Below, in pieces: positions 1-13,500 of a stretch of 64,000 nucleotides of DNA. Positions within the stretch are counted from its first letter, which is position 1, and the number at the start of each line of letters is the position of its first letter. The DNA lies in NCBI GenBank assembly GCA_947247005.1, contig OX365955.1, positions 4,722,001 to 4,786,000 of the forward strand, written 5' to 3'. The notes beneath the pieces were generated by a model. It had not been told where the DNA came from. It saw only the letters and a program-made list of their open reading frames with translations, and searched no databases. Source of the stretch: Spisula solida (Eukaryota > Mollusca > Bivalvia > Venerida > Mactridae). Position numbers and translations under genes: made by a program.

Positions 1-1070
1 CGTAACAAGCCTCCCACAGGATGAATAAGACAGCATGAAACAGCTCCAGATCAGGCTCACAACTGCTGCCGACAGTGTTCAACAACTTGTTGCTCATCAT
101 GAATAAGTAATCAATCAATATTTGATCAATACTTTACATATTGACATAAAACAACGATTCCGAAAAAATAGCTAATTTATAAAAAAAAATCGTTATTTTT
201 CGCCCGCACTATATTTATGTTCCGTTATTTTTCGGCCGCACTATACACCAAAACACTGCTCTGCACCTAAATGTAGCTCTATGTGATGAAATGTTACAGA
301 TGTATTGGAAATAGAATAAAAATGCATCAAGTAAAATTAATGAAGTTTGATTGTCCATCATCAGATTGAACAAATATTGACAGTAGAACCCAGTGTTGCG
401 TTTCTAGATGTTCTCAGTATATATTTGATAGAGTTGCCTATTCATGTGGAGGTCATGGCGTCATGATGGTGATAAAGTATGCAAAGTATCAAAGATACAT
501 GTCTTAGAGGTTAAAATTGTGTATATAAACTGTAAACTTTTGTATTTCTAAGTACATTAGTCCAAATGGGGCATAACATTCAACAACATGCTTGATAGAG
601 TGCAGATGTTGTGGTCAAGTCGGTTGACAAGTATGCAAAGTATCACAGCAATATGAACATGCACTTAGATATAACAGGTTAATACCTTGAACGTAAACTT
701 ACAAATTTGCACGAAGTTGAAAAAAGGGACATATTTTCCAATAAATACTTCATAGAGTTATCTACTCCTACGTACGTGTTGGGGTCATCCCATTATTCTT
801 CCAATAGTGAAGCTACATATTAAATTCGCACTGCAGTGCATCAATGAAAATTCAATGTTGGTCAGTATCCACTTTAAAAGATAAATCATGTTGATCTTTA
901 TCCTCAAATCATGTTGGTTTTATCCATTTTTCACACATGGGTTACTTTCAATAGTTATCACGTAGAAACGGCAAATGTAAATAACTTACTCTAAACTAAG
1001 TCTGATAGTGAAATGAATGAGCTGTATAAACAAAAGATCTTAACCCAAAATAAACAACAATATATATGTT
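1..1070. repeat. Decayed dispersed repeats left of the NAP1L exons
   Basis: No coding exon was recognised here on either strand. At about 185-245 a 30-35 bp phrase containing CGTTATTTTTCG and CCGCACTATA occurs twice. From about 390 to 800 a diverged unit of about 160 bp occurs at least twice, each copy carrying GATAGAGT and, later, AAGTATGCAAAGTATCA. This looks like an old element of the subrepeat type seen elsewhere in the window. The stretch lies inside the NAP1L transcription unit, since further NAP1L exons must lie off the left edge. Confidence 0.4.
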
Positions 1071-1277
1071 TTATAGACTGTCAAATAAATCCAACACAGA
1101 TTTTTCTAACTTTTTATCGTATTGTGTATCACATTCACAAACATACGGATAAATAGTTTTAGTTTCATGGAAGGAATGTACAAGTTTGTCTTCATACAGC
1201 ATCAGAAGGTGGTTAAACCCGTAGAGTTTGAAGAATTTGCCGAAAATGCGATGAATATGTAAACATACATCCGCCAT
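1071..1277 (-). CDS. Unassigned 68-codon ORF in a NAP1L intron
   Basis: An open frame of 68 codons starts at an ATG in good context (AAAAATGGCGGATG) and ends in TAA. It lies on the NAP1L strand, beyond the last recognised NAP1L exon (1491-1577). The peptide has a hydrophobic/aromatic first half (GKFFKLYGFNHLLMLYEDK) and a charged C-terminus with several Cys. I do not recognise a family. It is flanked by neither a clear splice site nor terminal repeats. It could be a small nested gene, a remnant of a mobile element, or chance. Confidence 0.2.
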   Translation of the reverse strand: MADVCLHIHRIFGKFFKLYGFNHLLMLYEDKLVHSFHETKTIYPYVCECDTQYDKKLEKSVLDLFDSL

Positions 1278-1490
1278 TTTTCAATCACGTTGGGAATATC
1301 CAATCATGTTGTTTTATCAGGGTAACAAGGGTGATGACCTTTCTGTACAAAAGTTTTATAGTGTGTGCATTTGAATACTGTTAAAGAGTTACAAAGAATT
1401 TAAATTTGGACGTAAGTTTATGATTTCCGTAAGTGCTTTGATAAAACAGTACCCGGGAGATTGTGTTGACTACAAAGCTAGATAACTTAC

Positions 1491-1577
1491 AGCTAATTCC
1501 TCGTCTTTCTCATCATCGCTAGGCCAATCAGCTTCATCCTCATTTGGTTCATAGTTACCCATCACAATTGTACCTCT
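1491..1577 (-). CDS. NAP1L: NAP1L coding exon 5
   Basis: 87 nt, phase 0 at both ends. The acceptor is TTATAG at 1583-1578 and the donor GTAAGT at 1490-1485. It encodes residues 118-146, starting RGTIVMGNYEP and ending in an acidic run (SDDEKDEELA). It joins in frame to the preceding exon. Confidence 0.9.
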
Positions 1578-4500
1578 CTATAATCAAAATATATCAAAAC
1601 TCATTCAAACACAGATCTACTATATTCAGGGGTTCCATTGATGCGGAAAAAGGGGTTTTGACCCTTAAAATTTACAAAAAGCCACATTTTGAGCTTAAAG
1701 ACTTTAGTTTGGTCATTTTCTGTTAAAATCATGAAACATTATTATTCTGAGTTTATTACAGTAAAATTTGTGAACTCGAGCTTCAAATGTATCTCCAATT
1801 CAGACTCTGATTTAAGCAAAATCTTAATTTGAGCTGAGATTTCTACTTGAGACGCATTGGGAGATCGGGGCCAGGATAGAGGTTATTGAGTGTAGAGAAC
1901 ATTTACCTTTTCACATAATGGTGTGTACTTGTTAGCATATTCACACTCCAATCTATGGACCTCCCTGTAGAATTCAGCCTCAATTTTTGTAGCTTCGAAC
2001 TGTATTTTCTTCAGAGCCTTAATTCTACGTTTTACTGGTTTAGGTAAACTGAAAATACCAGGAGACATATACAGTAACCATATGTGCAATAAGAAATTGG
2101 TGCAAAACAACTAAATTCAATGCAAATAGATTTGACATTGTTGCTTCAACAAGTCTTTTTTTCAAGTCTAAAATTACCCCCTTCTATATAAGACTTACGA
2201 CTATAATTCGGCCTTCCAATGTTTGTGGTTTTTTTTTACAAATTTACAATTTATTTTCCATCTTACCAAAAAAATCAAGTTTACCAGATTCAGCTCCTGA
2301 CCATCAGGTACATTTATTTGGAGCAGAAACAATTTTTCGGTTATATATATTGTGGCTGTATCACCTAACTAGTTTTCATGGACTGTATCCTAACCAGTAC
2401 TAACTTACCCTCTGCCAAGCAACCTGGACTGTATCCTAACCAGTACTAACTTACCCTCTGCCAAGCAACCTGGACTGTATCCTAACCAGTACTAACTTAA
2501 ACTCAGCCAAGCAACCAGGAATGTATCCTAACCAGTACTAACTTTCCCTCTGCCAAGCAACCTGGACTGTATCCTAACCAGTACTAACTTACCCTCTGCC
2601 AAGCAACCTGGACTGTATCCTAACCAGTACTAACTTAAACTCAGCCAAGCAACCAGGAATGTATCCTAACCAGTACTAACTTTCCCTCTGCCAAGCAACC
2701 TGGACTGTATCCTAACCAGTACTAACTTACCCTCTGCCAAGCAACCTGGACTGTATCCTAACCAGTACTAACTTACCCTCTGCCAAGCAACCTGGACTGT
2801 ATCCTAACCAGTACTAACTTACCCTCTGCCAAGCAACCTGGACTGTATCCTAATCAGTACTAACATACACTCTGCCAAGCAACCTGGACTGTATCCTAAC
2901 CAGTACTAACTTACCCTCTGCCAAGCAACCTGGACTGTATCCTAACCAGTACTAACTTACCCTCTGCCAAGCAACCTGGAATGTATCCTAACCAGTACTA
3001 ACTTACACTCTGCCAAGCAACCTGGACTGTATCCTAACCAGTACTAACTTACACTCTGCCAAGCAACCTGGACTGTATCCTAACCAGTACTAACTGACCC
3101 TCTGCCAAGCAACCTGGACTGTATCCTAACCAGTACTAACTGACCCTCTGCCAAGCAACCTGGACTGTATCCTAACCAGTACTAACTTACCCTCTGCCAA
3201 GCAACCTGGAATGTATCCTAACCAGTACTAACTTAAACTCAGCCAAGCAACCAGAACTGTATCCTAACCAGTACTAACTTACACTCTGCCAAGCAACCAG
3301 GACTGTATCCTAACCAGTACTAACTTACACTCTGCCAAGCAACCAGGTAAAAAAAACTATGTTAGCATATAACCTGCTGCAACCTGAAATCAAACCCTGG
3401 ATTGTTGGGTAACAAACCCAGCACACTGACCACTGTCCATGCTTACCAGGGTTGTGGAATTCTTATGTCCGAATTGGGCTTTTGTGCCTGCGGGCAAGTA
3501 GGTTTTTCCATCCAGGTTGGCGCAAAATTATCATGAGAAAATAATATTAAGTGTCCTATTTTACCTTAACAAAGACAAATCCCTAAATTACTGTAAATCA
3601 CTTTATATTCACGTGAGCTTTATTTCGCTATTTTCGGTTTTGAACTTATTTCGCGATTGAGGAACACAAATGTTAAATTTGCGAGCACACCTCAAAAAGC
3701 ACACCTCAAATTCTAGCAAATAAATACATTAAGCATGTAATAAATATAACCAAACATTAATTATTTCTAATTACTAGATCTATCATAAGTTGTATACTGT
3801 AGTTTGTTAGATGCATATCACACATTGTATCAGTCAATCCAGTTTTCACAGTTATTGTATAATAGCGCGTCGTATGTTACATGTCTACTTATCTTTATTG
3901 TTTTCTTAACAAACGTTTTAACAGTTTCTTTCGCGATGAGTACGAATTGCGAAAATTAAACTACCACGAATAATACCGGATTTACAGTACTGACCAAAAA
4001 TGATTTAAATAACAAACATTGAATTAAACCTAGTACTCGAATAAACCTTGACAAGATAAATAAATGAATGAGAATGTTCACACCCCTGCTTACCTTTGAA
4101 TATATCCTGAACTACCACCGACCATGCTACCTAGTTTATCTTGTAAAGCTGCTAACATTATTGGATCCTTCATTAACTCACTCGCTAACACAGCAGGCTG
4201 AGAAACATCGTCACCTTGACCTAAACATAAATAAAACACTCTGCTTCAATTTACTGCTTTAATACATTGTATTGAAAGAAAGTAACAAGTTTGTCTATAT
4301 TTATTAATAAGAACAACAGACGTTAGCATAAAATACAAATGTTCATTAGGTCAATTAAGGTTGAATTTGGTCCGGCAGTGTGTAAGACCTTACCGGACCA
4401 AATGTTTTACCACTTTTGCCAACTTTCGGGATGTATGGAAAGTGTTGAATACAAAGTCCAACAAGAGTGCCAAAATGTCACAAAATACGCCCGTCTTGGG

Positions 4501-7500
4501 GCATGGTGAGTCTCAGGGCATGGTGAATGAAAAAAACAATCCAACATTTTTTTTAATTAAAGGACCATAACCCAAGAAGGCCTAAGCTGATTTGGCCTAC
4601 AATTGAACTTGTCTTAGACATTATATCCATGAACATTGTCACCAAGTTTGAAGATACTCAGATGAAAACTCTTAGCGCTAGAGAACAGACAAGGTCAATT
4701 TCACATTTATTTTGGTAATTATAGTATCATAACCAAATAAGACCTAGGCCGATTTGGCCTATAATCAAACTTGGCCTAGATATTATGCCCATAAGCATTG
4801 TCACAAAGTTTGAAGACGATCGGATGAAAACTGTTTGCGTTAGAGCACAGACAACCAATTTCATACTTATTTAGTAATTAATTTAGGCCCATAACCAAAT
4901 GACGCCTAGGCTAATTTTGCCTATAATCGAACTTGGCCTAGATATTACGCCCATAAGCATTGTCACAAAATTTGAAGATGATCGGATGAAAACTATTTGC
5001 GTTAGAGTACAGACAAGGCCAATTTCATACTTATTTGGTAATTAAAGGACCATGACCCAATAAGGCCTAGGCCGATTTGGCCTATAATCGAACTTGGCCT
5101 AGATATTATGCCCATAAGCATTGTCAGCAAGATTGAAGATGATCGGATGAAAACTGTTAGCGTTAGAGTACAGACAAGGCAAATTTCATACTTATTTGGT
5201 AATTAAAAGACCATAACCAAATAAGTCCTAGGCCGATTTGGCCTATAATCGAACTTGGCCTAGATATTATGCCCATAAGCATTGTCAGCAAGTTTAAAGA
5301 TGATCGGATGAAAACTGTTAGCATAAGAGTACAGACAAGGCCAATTTCATACTTATTTGGTAATTAAAGGACCATAACCCAATAAGGCCTAGGCCGATTT
5401 GACCTATAATTGAACTTGGTCTAGATATTATGCCCATTAAGATTGTCAGCAAGTTTGACGATGATCGGATGGAAACTGTTTGCGCTAGAGTACAGACAAG
5501 GCCAATTACATACTTATTTGGTAATTAAAGGACCATAACCCAATAAGGCCTAGGCTGATTTGGCCTATAATCGAACTTGGCCTAGATATAATGCCCATAA
5601 GCATTGTCAGCAAGTTTAAAGATGATCGGATGAATACTGTTAGCGTAAGAGTACAGACAAGGCCAATTCCATACTTATTTGGCAATTAAAGGACCATAAC
5701 CCAATAAGGCCTGAGCCGATTTGACCTATAATTGCACTTGGCCTAGATATTATGCCCATTAAGATTGTCAGCAAGTTTGAAGATGATCGGATAAAAACTG
5801 TTTGCGCTAGAGTACAGACAAGGCCAATTTCATACTTATTTGGTAATTAAAGGACCATAACCCAATAAGGCCTGAGCCGATTTGACCTATAATTGAACTT
5901 GGCCTAGATATTATGCCCATTAAGATTGTCAGCAAGTTTGAAGATGATCGGATGAAAACTGTTTGCGCTAGAGTACAGACATGGCCAATTTCATACTTAT
6001 TTGGTAATTAAAGGACCATAACCCAACAAGGCCTAGGCCGATTTGGCCTATAATCGAACTTGGCCTAGATATTATGCCCATAAGCATTGTCAGCAAGTTT
6101 GAAGATGATCGGATGAAAACTGTTTGCGCTAGAGTACAGACAAATTACTGGACGCCGCCGCCCGCCCGCCAGCACGCCCGCCAAGGGTGTTCACATAATA
6201 CGTCCCGTTTTCAACGGGCGTATAAAAATCTTATCCTGGGCAGAATTCTGCTGTAACCTCCCCCCACGAGGCCTATGCATTCTTTTATAACATTGCCAGT
6301 ACAGTATGGAAGTTTTCACCATTCTCAACTACAACTCTACAATTCCAGTATTCCACTGGGCACTGAATCTCTGTATCATTTTGAATATTTTGTTTTGTTT
6401 TTGTAGCCCAAAAACCCATAATTAAAAGAAATAATTACATGCCGATTTTGTGAAAATTCTGGGGGCATTGACAATAAGGTTGTATCATATTCAAATTGAA
6501 GCCTTGTAATTATTACAGCCTGATTCAACCGAAGTCCATGTAAGTATGCCAGTATGCTGATCAGATAAGATGATTCTTTTTGCCTCTTTGGGAAATGGCC
6601 TGGGTCCGTTCAGATTGTGAATATTCGCTTTGTGACAACTTGAAATTGGGAAATTTCATGAAACAGAAAGGCCAAATAATAGACAAGAGGTTACATGTGA
6701 TCTTTGAACTTTTATGAACTTTTATGCTTGACCTCTTGTCAAAAATGTTAACTTTATAATTTTATGTCCGATTTTGAATTTTGTTTTAAATGTTCATTAG
6801 GAATTTCTCCATACAAATTTGGGAAACCTAAAGCCTTTTTGTTATTGGGAAAGGAATAGAAGGAAAATATCACAGAGATACGTACTGCTTGGTTCTTCAC
6901 TGGTTGGTTCATCATGGGCACTGTCGCCTGCAACCTCATCAGGAACAACACTGGAATATATATAACAACATTTTGATACAAAGGGAAGCAACTCCAACAA
7001 ATTTTAAAAAACATGTTTTGATACAAAGGGAAGCAACTCCAGCAGCAAATTTTGAACTATTTAAAGAAATTGCGGATAAAAGTATTTAATGACCCTCGGC
7101 ACAGGGCATGATATACAAGTAACAACACACTCTTAATTCAACAAATCAAAATAATCAATATTTATTGAAACTGACATGAAGTAAAGGTTTTGGGAAAACT
7201 TGTTTTTAACTGATGTTTTAATGTGATAATAAAGACATGGTGAAACATATGAAACTTTGGAAAGCAAAGTACATAGCGAAAAGAAATAATTTGGAATAAC
7301 AGCAACTTAAAACTTCAACAAATGCATTTTCTTCAAAGAATAGGGCCAAAAATAAAATGTTTGTTTCCCCTTCCCGACTCTGCCCAATTAGGTTGGGTAG
7401 GTAAGTAATCAAAGCGCTGCAAGCGCTGAAGGCCTGGGGCTAAACTTTATTCGCCCGGAAAGCAGTTTATTAACTAAACTGAAGTAAATGGATAAAAAAT

Positions 7501-10500
7501 GTTTTGTAGAAAATACACGTCCTCTTTTACTGCCGATTATGTTGACCTTAGAAAGTTGTAGGGTTAATCTATTGGTCATGCTTAACTTGCCTCTGTATCT
7601 TGTTTATGTACTACTAGTAATAAACAAGAGATCTCAGAATCCCATTAATGCCCCCCCCCCCCCCCACTACCACATACATGCACAGTCACATATTGAACTA
7701 CATTCACCAATATCAACATTACAGCGTAAAACCCAAATTATAAGAATTTGTAAAAAGTCTTACTTCAACACCATGACAACATTTTACGACCTCGCTGAAA
7801 ATATTTTCGCCTAGATTATATGTTTAACTTGAAAAATGCATTTTTGCCTCCCCACCGTTATCGAGCTACGCAAGTGGCAGTGTAGCATAAAATGCAATAC
7901 GTCTAATATAAAGCATTTTTTAGGATAATTCAAGCTAAAGTTTAAAAAAAAATGTTAAATGGATAAGGTGCAATCATTGTTTTATATGTGTTTCATGTTT
8001 AAACATTGAAAAAAGATACTAATTTGCTAAATTCACAAAATGTAAATGTAGTGATAGGGGAGGTAATCCTGTCTAAGAATGAGGCAATCGGCATTTATAC
8101 TCTAATGCAGTTATATTCCTTGCAACTTTTAAAGGTGGAGTCAAACTATTTTATTGCGCATGTAGAGTTGTTGTGAATTCAATACTATTTCTTTTCCACT
8201 TTTTTTTTCCACCATTGCTTGTCTGAAAGGACCACAAACATTGTGTTTTACAGGGGTCCTACTAAGGCATAATACCCAATCCTGAAAATTAGACGCAAGT
8301 CTTTCTTGAGTGCAATTTGTACACATCCCTATACCAAAACACTTTTTCAAACATTGTTCTATTGTTAAATTCCACTTTAAACAAGACTGCGTTCAATAAA
8401 CGCTTATGCCCCCGTGGAAGCCTTGTCAATAAAAACGTCAATCAGGGGCCATAATTCTGTTAAAATATTAAATAGGGTTACATGGCTTTGTCAGTATAAG
8501 GGGCTTATGATGGTAAACAAGTATGTCAATTTTGAAGACAAAAACCTTGATGTAAGACGAAATTTGGGTTAACAAGATTTGGACGCTTAATAAGTCTAAG
8601 TCCAAAATTAGGTCAATGTGAAGGTCAAAATGAGGTTAGGTGATATAGGCATGTGGAGAGTATTCATATACAACATCCAGGCAAGCTAAAGCTTGGTAGA
8701 AAGCCATAATGATGCTAGAAGAAACGGTCAATTAGGGTTAACCAAGTAAGAATTTTGCCCTTCAATAAGTCTAAGTCCAAAATTAGGTCAAGGTGAAGGT
8801 CAAAATGGGGTTATGTGATACAGGCATGTGAAGAGTGTTCATATACAACATCAGAATGTGAATGGTAAAACCCGTTCATCGGTAGATATTTCGAACTGAG
8901 AACGAAAATAACTGTGTGAATAATCAGTGAACTGGAACGCGCGGACGATATGCGCATCTCCACTTGGTAGTGAAGCTATCCATGAAGTTTTGTAAAAATC
9001 AGATCAGTGGTTCTTGAGAAATAGCCCGGACAAGAATTTAGTATATAGTTATAGTGCAAATCTTCCAAGGGGCTAACTGTCTGAATAATCAGCGAACCCG
9101 AACGTGCTGACGATATGCGCATCTCCACTTGGTAGTGAAGCTATCTATAAAGTTTCATTAAAATCTGAGCAGTGGTTCTTGAGAAATAGTGCGGACAAGA
9201 ATTTAGTATATATTTATAGTGCAAATCTTCCAAGGGGCATAACTGTGTGAATAATCAGCGAACTGGAACGCGCCGACGATATGCGCATCTCCACTTGGTA
9301 GTGCAGCTATCCGTGAAGTTTTGTTAAAATCTGAGCAGTGGTTCTTGAGAAATAGCGCGGACAAGAAATTATAGTGCAAATCTTTAAAGGGGCATAACTG
9401 TGTAAATAAAAATCAGCGAACCGTAACATGCCAACGATATGCGCATCTCCACTTGGTAATGAAGCTATCCATGAAGTTTTGTTAAAATCTGAGCAGTGGT
9501 TCTTGAGTAATAGCCCGGACAAGAATTGGGACGGACGAACGAACGGACGGACAGGTGAATCACTATATGCCTCCCGATCTATAGATACGGGGCATAAAAA
9601 CTTCAAATGACCATAACTGTTTAATACTTTGATTTTTTTTTCAGCAAATTACTTTCATTGTCTGCACAAAAGTTCATTCTTCCTAGTGCAGCAAATCTAG
9701 ATTTCTGGATTATTCCGGAATTGTAGGACCCCTGGTATTACCTATGAGGTACATTGCAATACCTGTCTGAAGGGGATATATACACTAACTTTGTGACTTT
9801 TCAAAAGGGTCAAAACAATATTTTGAGCAGGGGACTAATTTCCCTTTGGTTGGTCAGGAAGGAATCAGGAAGGAAAAACTAACTTTATTTTTGGCCCAAC
9901 ATAGAATTAAACTCCAACATACGAAATTAACTGAAACAAGTGAAAACAAGATGGCCAAAAATGCCCTGAATCGCTCACCTGAACTTGTTTAAATTTGGCA
10001 ACATGTTTAAGAAATGGATCCAACTATTCCTGAATAATACAGAAGTTTGTGTAAAATTCAATGGATTTTTGTCAAACCAGAGGACCCATTTTCACTATAT
10101 ATTTTAACTTTAGCAATCAAATTACAACAGAACTAAAATGTTTTAAAGGAATATGGATGGCAAAGAATACAAATTATTCTTAATGTTAAATGACATTTTC
10201 CAAGGGCCATTGTTTAATTCTAAGGGCCTTTTGTCCAAAACTATAGGGGTTTTCGACACAAAAAATGTATGTCTCCCAAAAAGGGCCATTATAACTGGCA
10301 ATAATCATTGTACTATTCATATTAAGTTTCATTGAAATCAGAGTCCAGTGGTTAAGGAGATGGACAAACTTTGTGATGGACAAACTTTATGATAGACAAA
10401 CATCTAATACAAAATTATTATGTTTCCCCTATTATATACATGTGTTAACGTACACTGGACAACTTAAATAGACACAATTCCAGGCTTCAAGGGGCAATTT

Positions 10501-13500
10501 TTATACACATTCTATCAATCCCCCTAGTCCCCCCCCCTGACTACAAAGTCATGGCCCTAGTAAGAAAAAATGGTCATTTGCTCTTAAACAGACATATTTA
10601 AATGCACCTTCATTTTAATTGCACGATGGAGGAAGAGTGATCACAATAGCTCACCTTGTAACATTGTGACAGGTGAGCTAATGATTTAACATTTGTCTAT
10701 AACAGGCCATGATTGTTTACTTTATTTTTTCTACTTCTAAAGATGCCTTGTGAATACACCCCTGGACTCCAAAAGTGAAGCCAAAATGTCACCTGACCCT
10801 CAATTTTCAAGTCATCATACTACTAGTATGTTACAATTAGACGTGTATGATCAATCAAGTAATAGTATGTTACAATTAGACGTGTATGATCAATCAAGTA
10901 AATTTGACTCTTCAGGTTAAATTTTCAGGAGTCAAAATTGGCACTTTTATCAATTATCAAATTGATGTCAGATTCAAGAGTCAAAATGCCACATTTTGAC
11001 CCTCATGGTTCTTAATAAAAGGTCGGTAATTGATTAAATAATTTGTATTTTGGCTATATAGAAAAAATAGCAAAATCTTGTACATTGTTAAGTAAATTCA
11101 GATGACCTTAAACCTAAATTATCCCAGAGCTCGACACTAACACTGGTCCGCTGGTCCGAGACCAGTGAAAATCCAGAAGGACCAGTGAAAATTCTGGAGG
11201 ACCAGTAACTGTCCTCTTTACAAATTTGGCGCTTTTGCCCTGTCGGACCAGTGGCCAAAAAAGTTAGTGTCTAGGCCTGTATCCCCTAATGAAACTTGGT
11301 TAATTCAATGGTTATATGCATGATTAGATAAATGGATCAATACTATTAGTCCTACTACATGATTCCTATACCTTAACTATTATTTACATACATGTATGAT
11401 CATTAGACCAAAATAATGAATTTTATGGCATATTAGACAGGGTAGAAACAACCCTAGACTAATCAACCTGGCTACCAGCAATACTAGATGAATTAACAAT
11501 CACCAATATAGACAATAGACAGTGCCACAACAACACTGCTAGCGATATATTGCCTTTGCTTAATAGACAACACAAATTACTAATTACAACCAGCTGAATT
11601 ATACCTTATATCTTAGAAGTACAAATCAATAAACTAATCAATAAAAGTGTGATGAGTAAAACTGGAAGCCAAACAATACAGTTTTATTATCTTGCACTTC
11701 AATGACACTTGGGAGATACGGAAACCACTCAGGCGAGGAAAAATGTGGACAAAGATAAACTGAGAGAATATTTTCAATGTATAATTGCTCCCATAAGAAT
11801 CGTAAACACAGTTATATCAATATATACTAAATTCAGATAATGTAAAAATTCAGAATGATAATGTTTACTTCTTTTAGGTAATTATATTTTCTATCTAAAA
11901 AATTATAGGTAAATGGAAGGCACACATTTCTTTCAATTCAAAATACAGCCATATACTGAAGCAGGTTTTTTTAGCGTAAATATTAAAGAATGCTGGTAAG
12001 ACCGGGCCCAATTGAGAGGAATGTAGGGCCGGGCCTATTGACATATTAAATTTTGTGAGAGGAAAGTAGGGCCGGGTCCATTGGGAGAGGAATGTAGGGC
12101 CGGGTCCATTGGGAGAGGATGTAAAATCCACAAAGGAAGGGGAAAACTGCAGAATAGTAGGAAAGTATCAAAAACAATAAAATTACCTTACACAGCCAAC
12201 CCCTGAATGGCAATACTCTTTTGCATGTTCTACTGCTAAATAGTGAAGTGTAGTACACTGGGACACACACGAGGGCGGGGGCATTTTTAAAGAAACACTT
12301 ACTTACATGTAATAATACATGTAATAGCTGTAAAACACTACATAAATGGCAAAGTGTGCCCAACTGTAACAAGAGGGCCATTGGCCCTATAGCGCTCACC
12401 TGATGACTAGCAGTTTAGACAGAATCAGTGACCTGGTGACCTAGTTTTTGACCCCAGATGACCCAGTTGCGAACTGGACCTAGATTTCATAAAGCCACAC
12501 ATTGTGGCCAAGTGTCATTAATATCACATAAAATATGTGACCTCGAGTGTAAACAAGGTTTTTCTTTGATGTGACCTTGTGACCTTGCTTTTGACCACAG
12601 ATGACCCATTTACGAACTTGACCTGGATTTTATACAGCCAAACATTGTGAACAAGTTTCATATAGATTAGGTAAAGCAGGTGACCGTGACCTCTAGAGTG
12701 TTAACAAGGTTTTTCTTCAATGTGACCTTGTGACCTAGTTTTTGACGCCAGATGACCCAGTTGCAAACTTGACGTAGATTTCATAACAAGAGGGCCCAAA
12801 GGGCCCTAGGTCGCTCACCTGTCGTACTAGTGCATGCACACCCCTATGGTGACCCTACACATTTTCTGAATACAATTTTAGGAAATTTAGCTTTTGACCC
12901 CAGATGACTTAATTAATATCAAACTTAACCTAGATTGTGTTGAGATAATCATTAGGACCAAATTTCATAAAGACCCCAGATGACCCAATTAAGAACTCGA
13001 CGTAGATTTCATAGAGACATAAATTTTGACCCAGTTTCATTAAGATTATGTCAAAAATGTGACCTCTAGAGTGTTAACAAGGTTTTTCATTGATGTGACC
13101 TAGTGTTTGACCCCAGATGAACCAATTACGAACTTGGTCTAGATTTCATACAGACATACATTGTGACCAAGTTTCATTAAGATTATGTAAAAAGTGTGAC
13201 CTCTAGAGTGTTAACAAGGTTTTTCTTTGATGTGACCTAAAGACCTAGTTTTTGACCCCAGATGACCCAATTACGAACTTGACCTAGATTTCATACAGAC
13301 ATACATTGTGACCAAGTTTCATTAAGATTATGTAAAAGGTGGCTCACCTGTTATAGCAGTACATGCAAGACCTGCTATTTGACCTTGTGACCTAGTTTTT
13401 GACCCCGGATGACCAAATATCAAACTTGACCTAGATTTTGTTGAGATGATCATTGTGACCAAGTTTCATAAAGATGAAGTCAAAATTGTGACCTCTAGTG

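Larger units (their letters stand above)
2049..4093 (-). other. NAP1L intron 3, largely repeats
   Basis: The intron between exons 3 and 4. It contains the 46-bp array (2380-3347), a decayed tRNA-like stretch at about 3385-3445 and the composite repeat 3450-4070. At 2110-2379 there is nothing recognisable beyond T-rich sequence. Confidence 0.7.
4221..6885 (-). other. NAP1L intron 2
   Basis: An intron of 2665 bp. It holds the AACAAGAGTGCC element (4460-6223) with its 161-bp array. At 4368-4400 there is a short inverted GGTCCGG/CCGGACC pair. From 6224 to 6885 I see no gene or clear repeat. Confidence 0.6.

Noticed and set aside
2380..3347. TACTAAC units as NAP1L branch points
   Set aside because: The motif is on the strand opposite to NAP1L transcription.
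7640..7670. PolyC run as a regulatory quadruplex
   Set aside because: A single homopolymer run of this size is common and may be a sequencing artefact; nothing around it supports a function.
12046..12399. 117-codon frame on the minus strand
   Set aside because: It covers short GGGCCGGGTCC tandem units and the start of a mobile element; composition is that of repeats.
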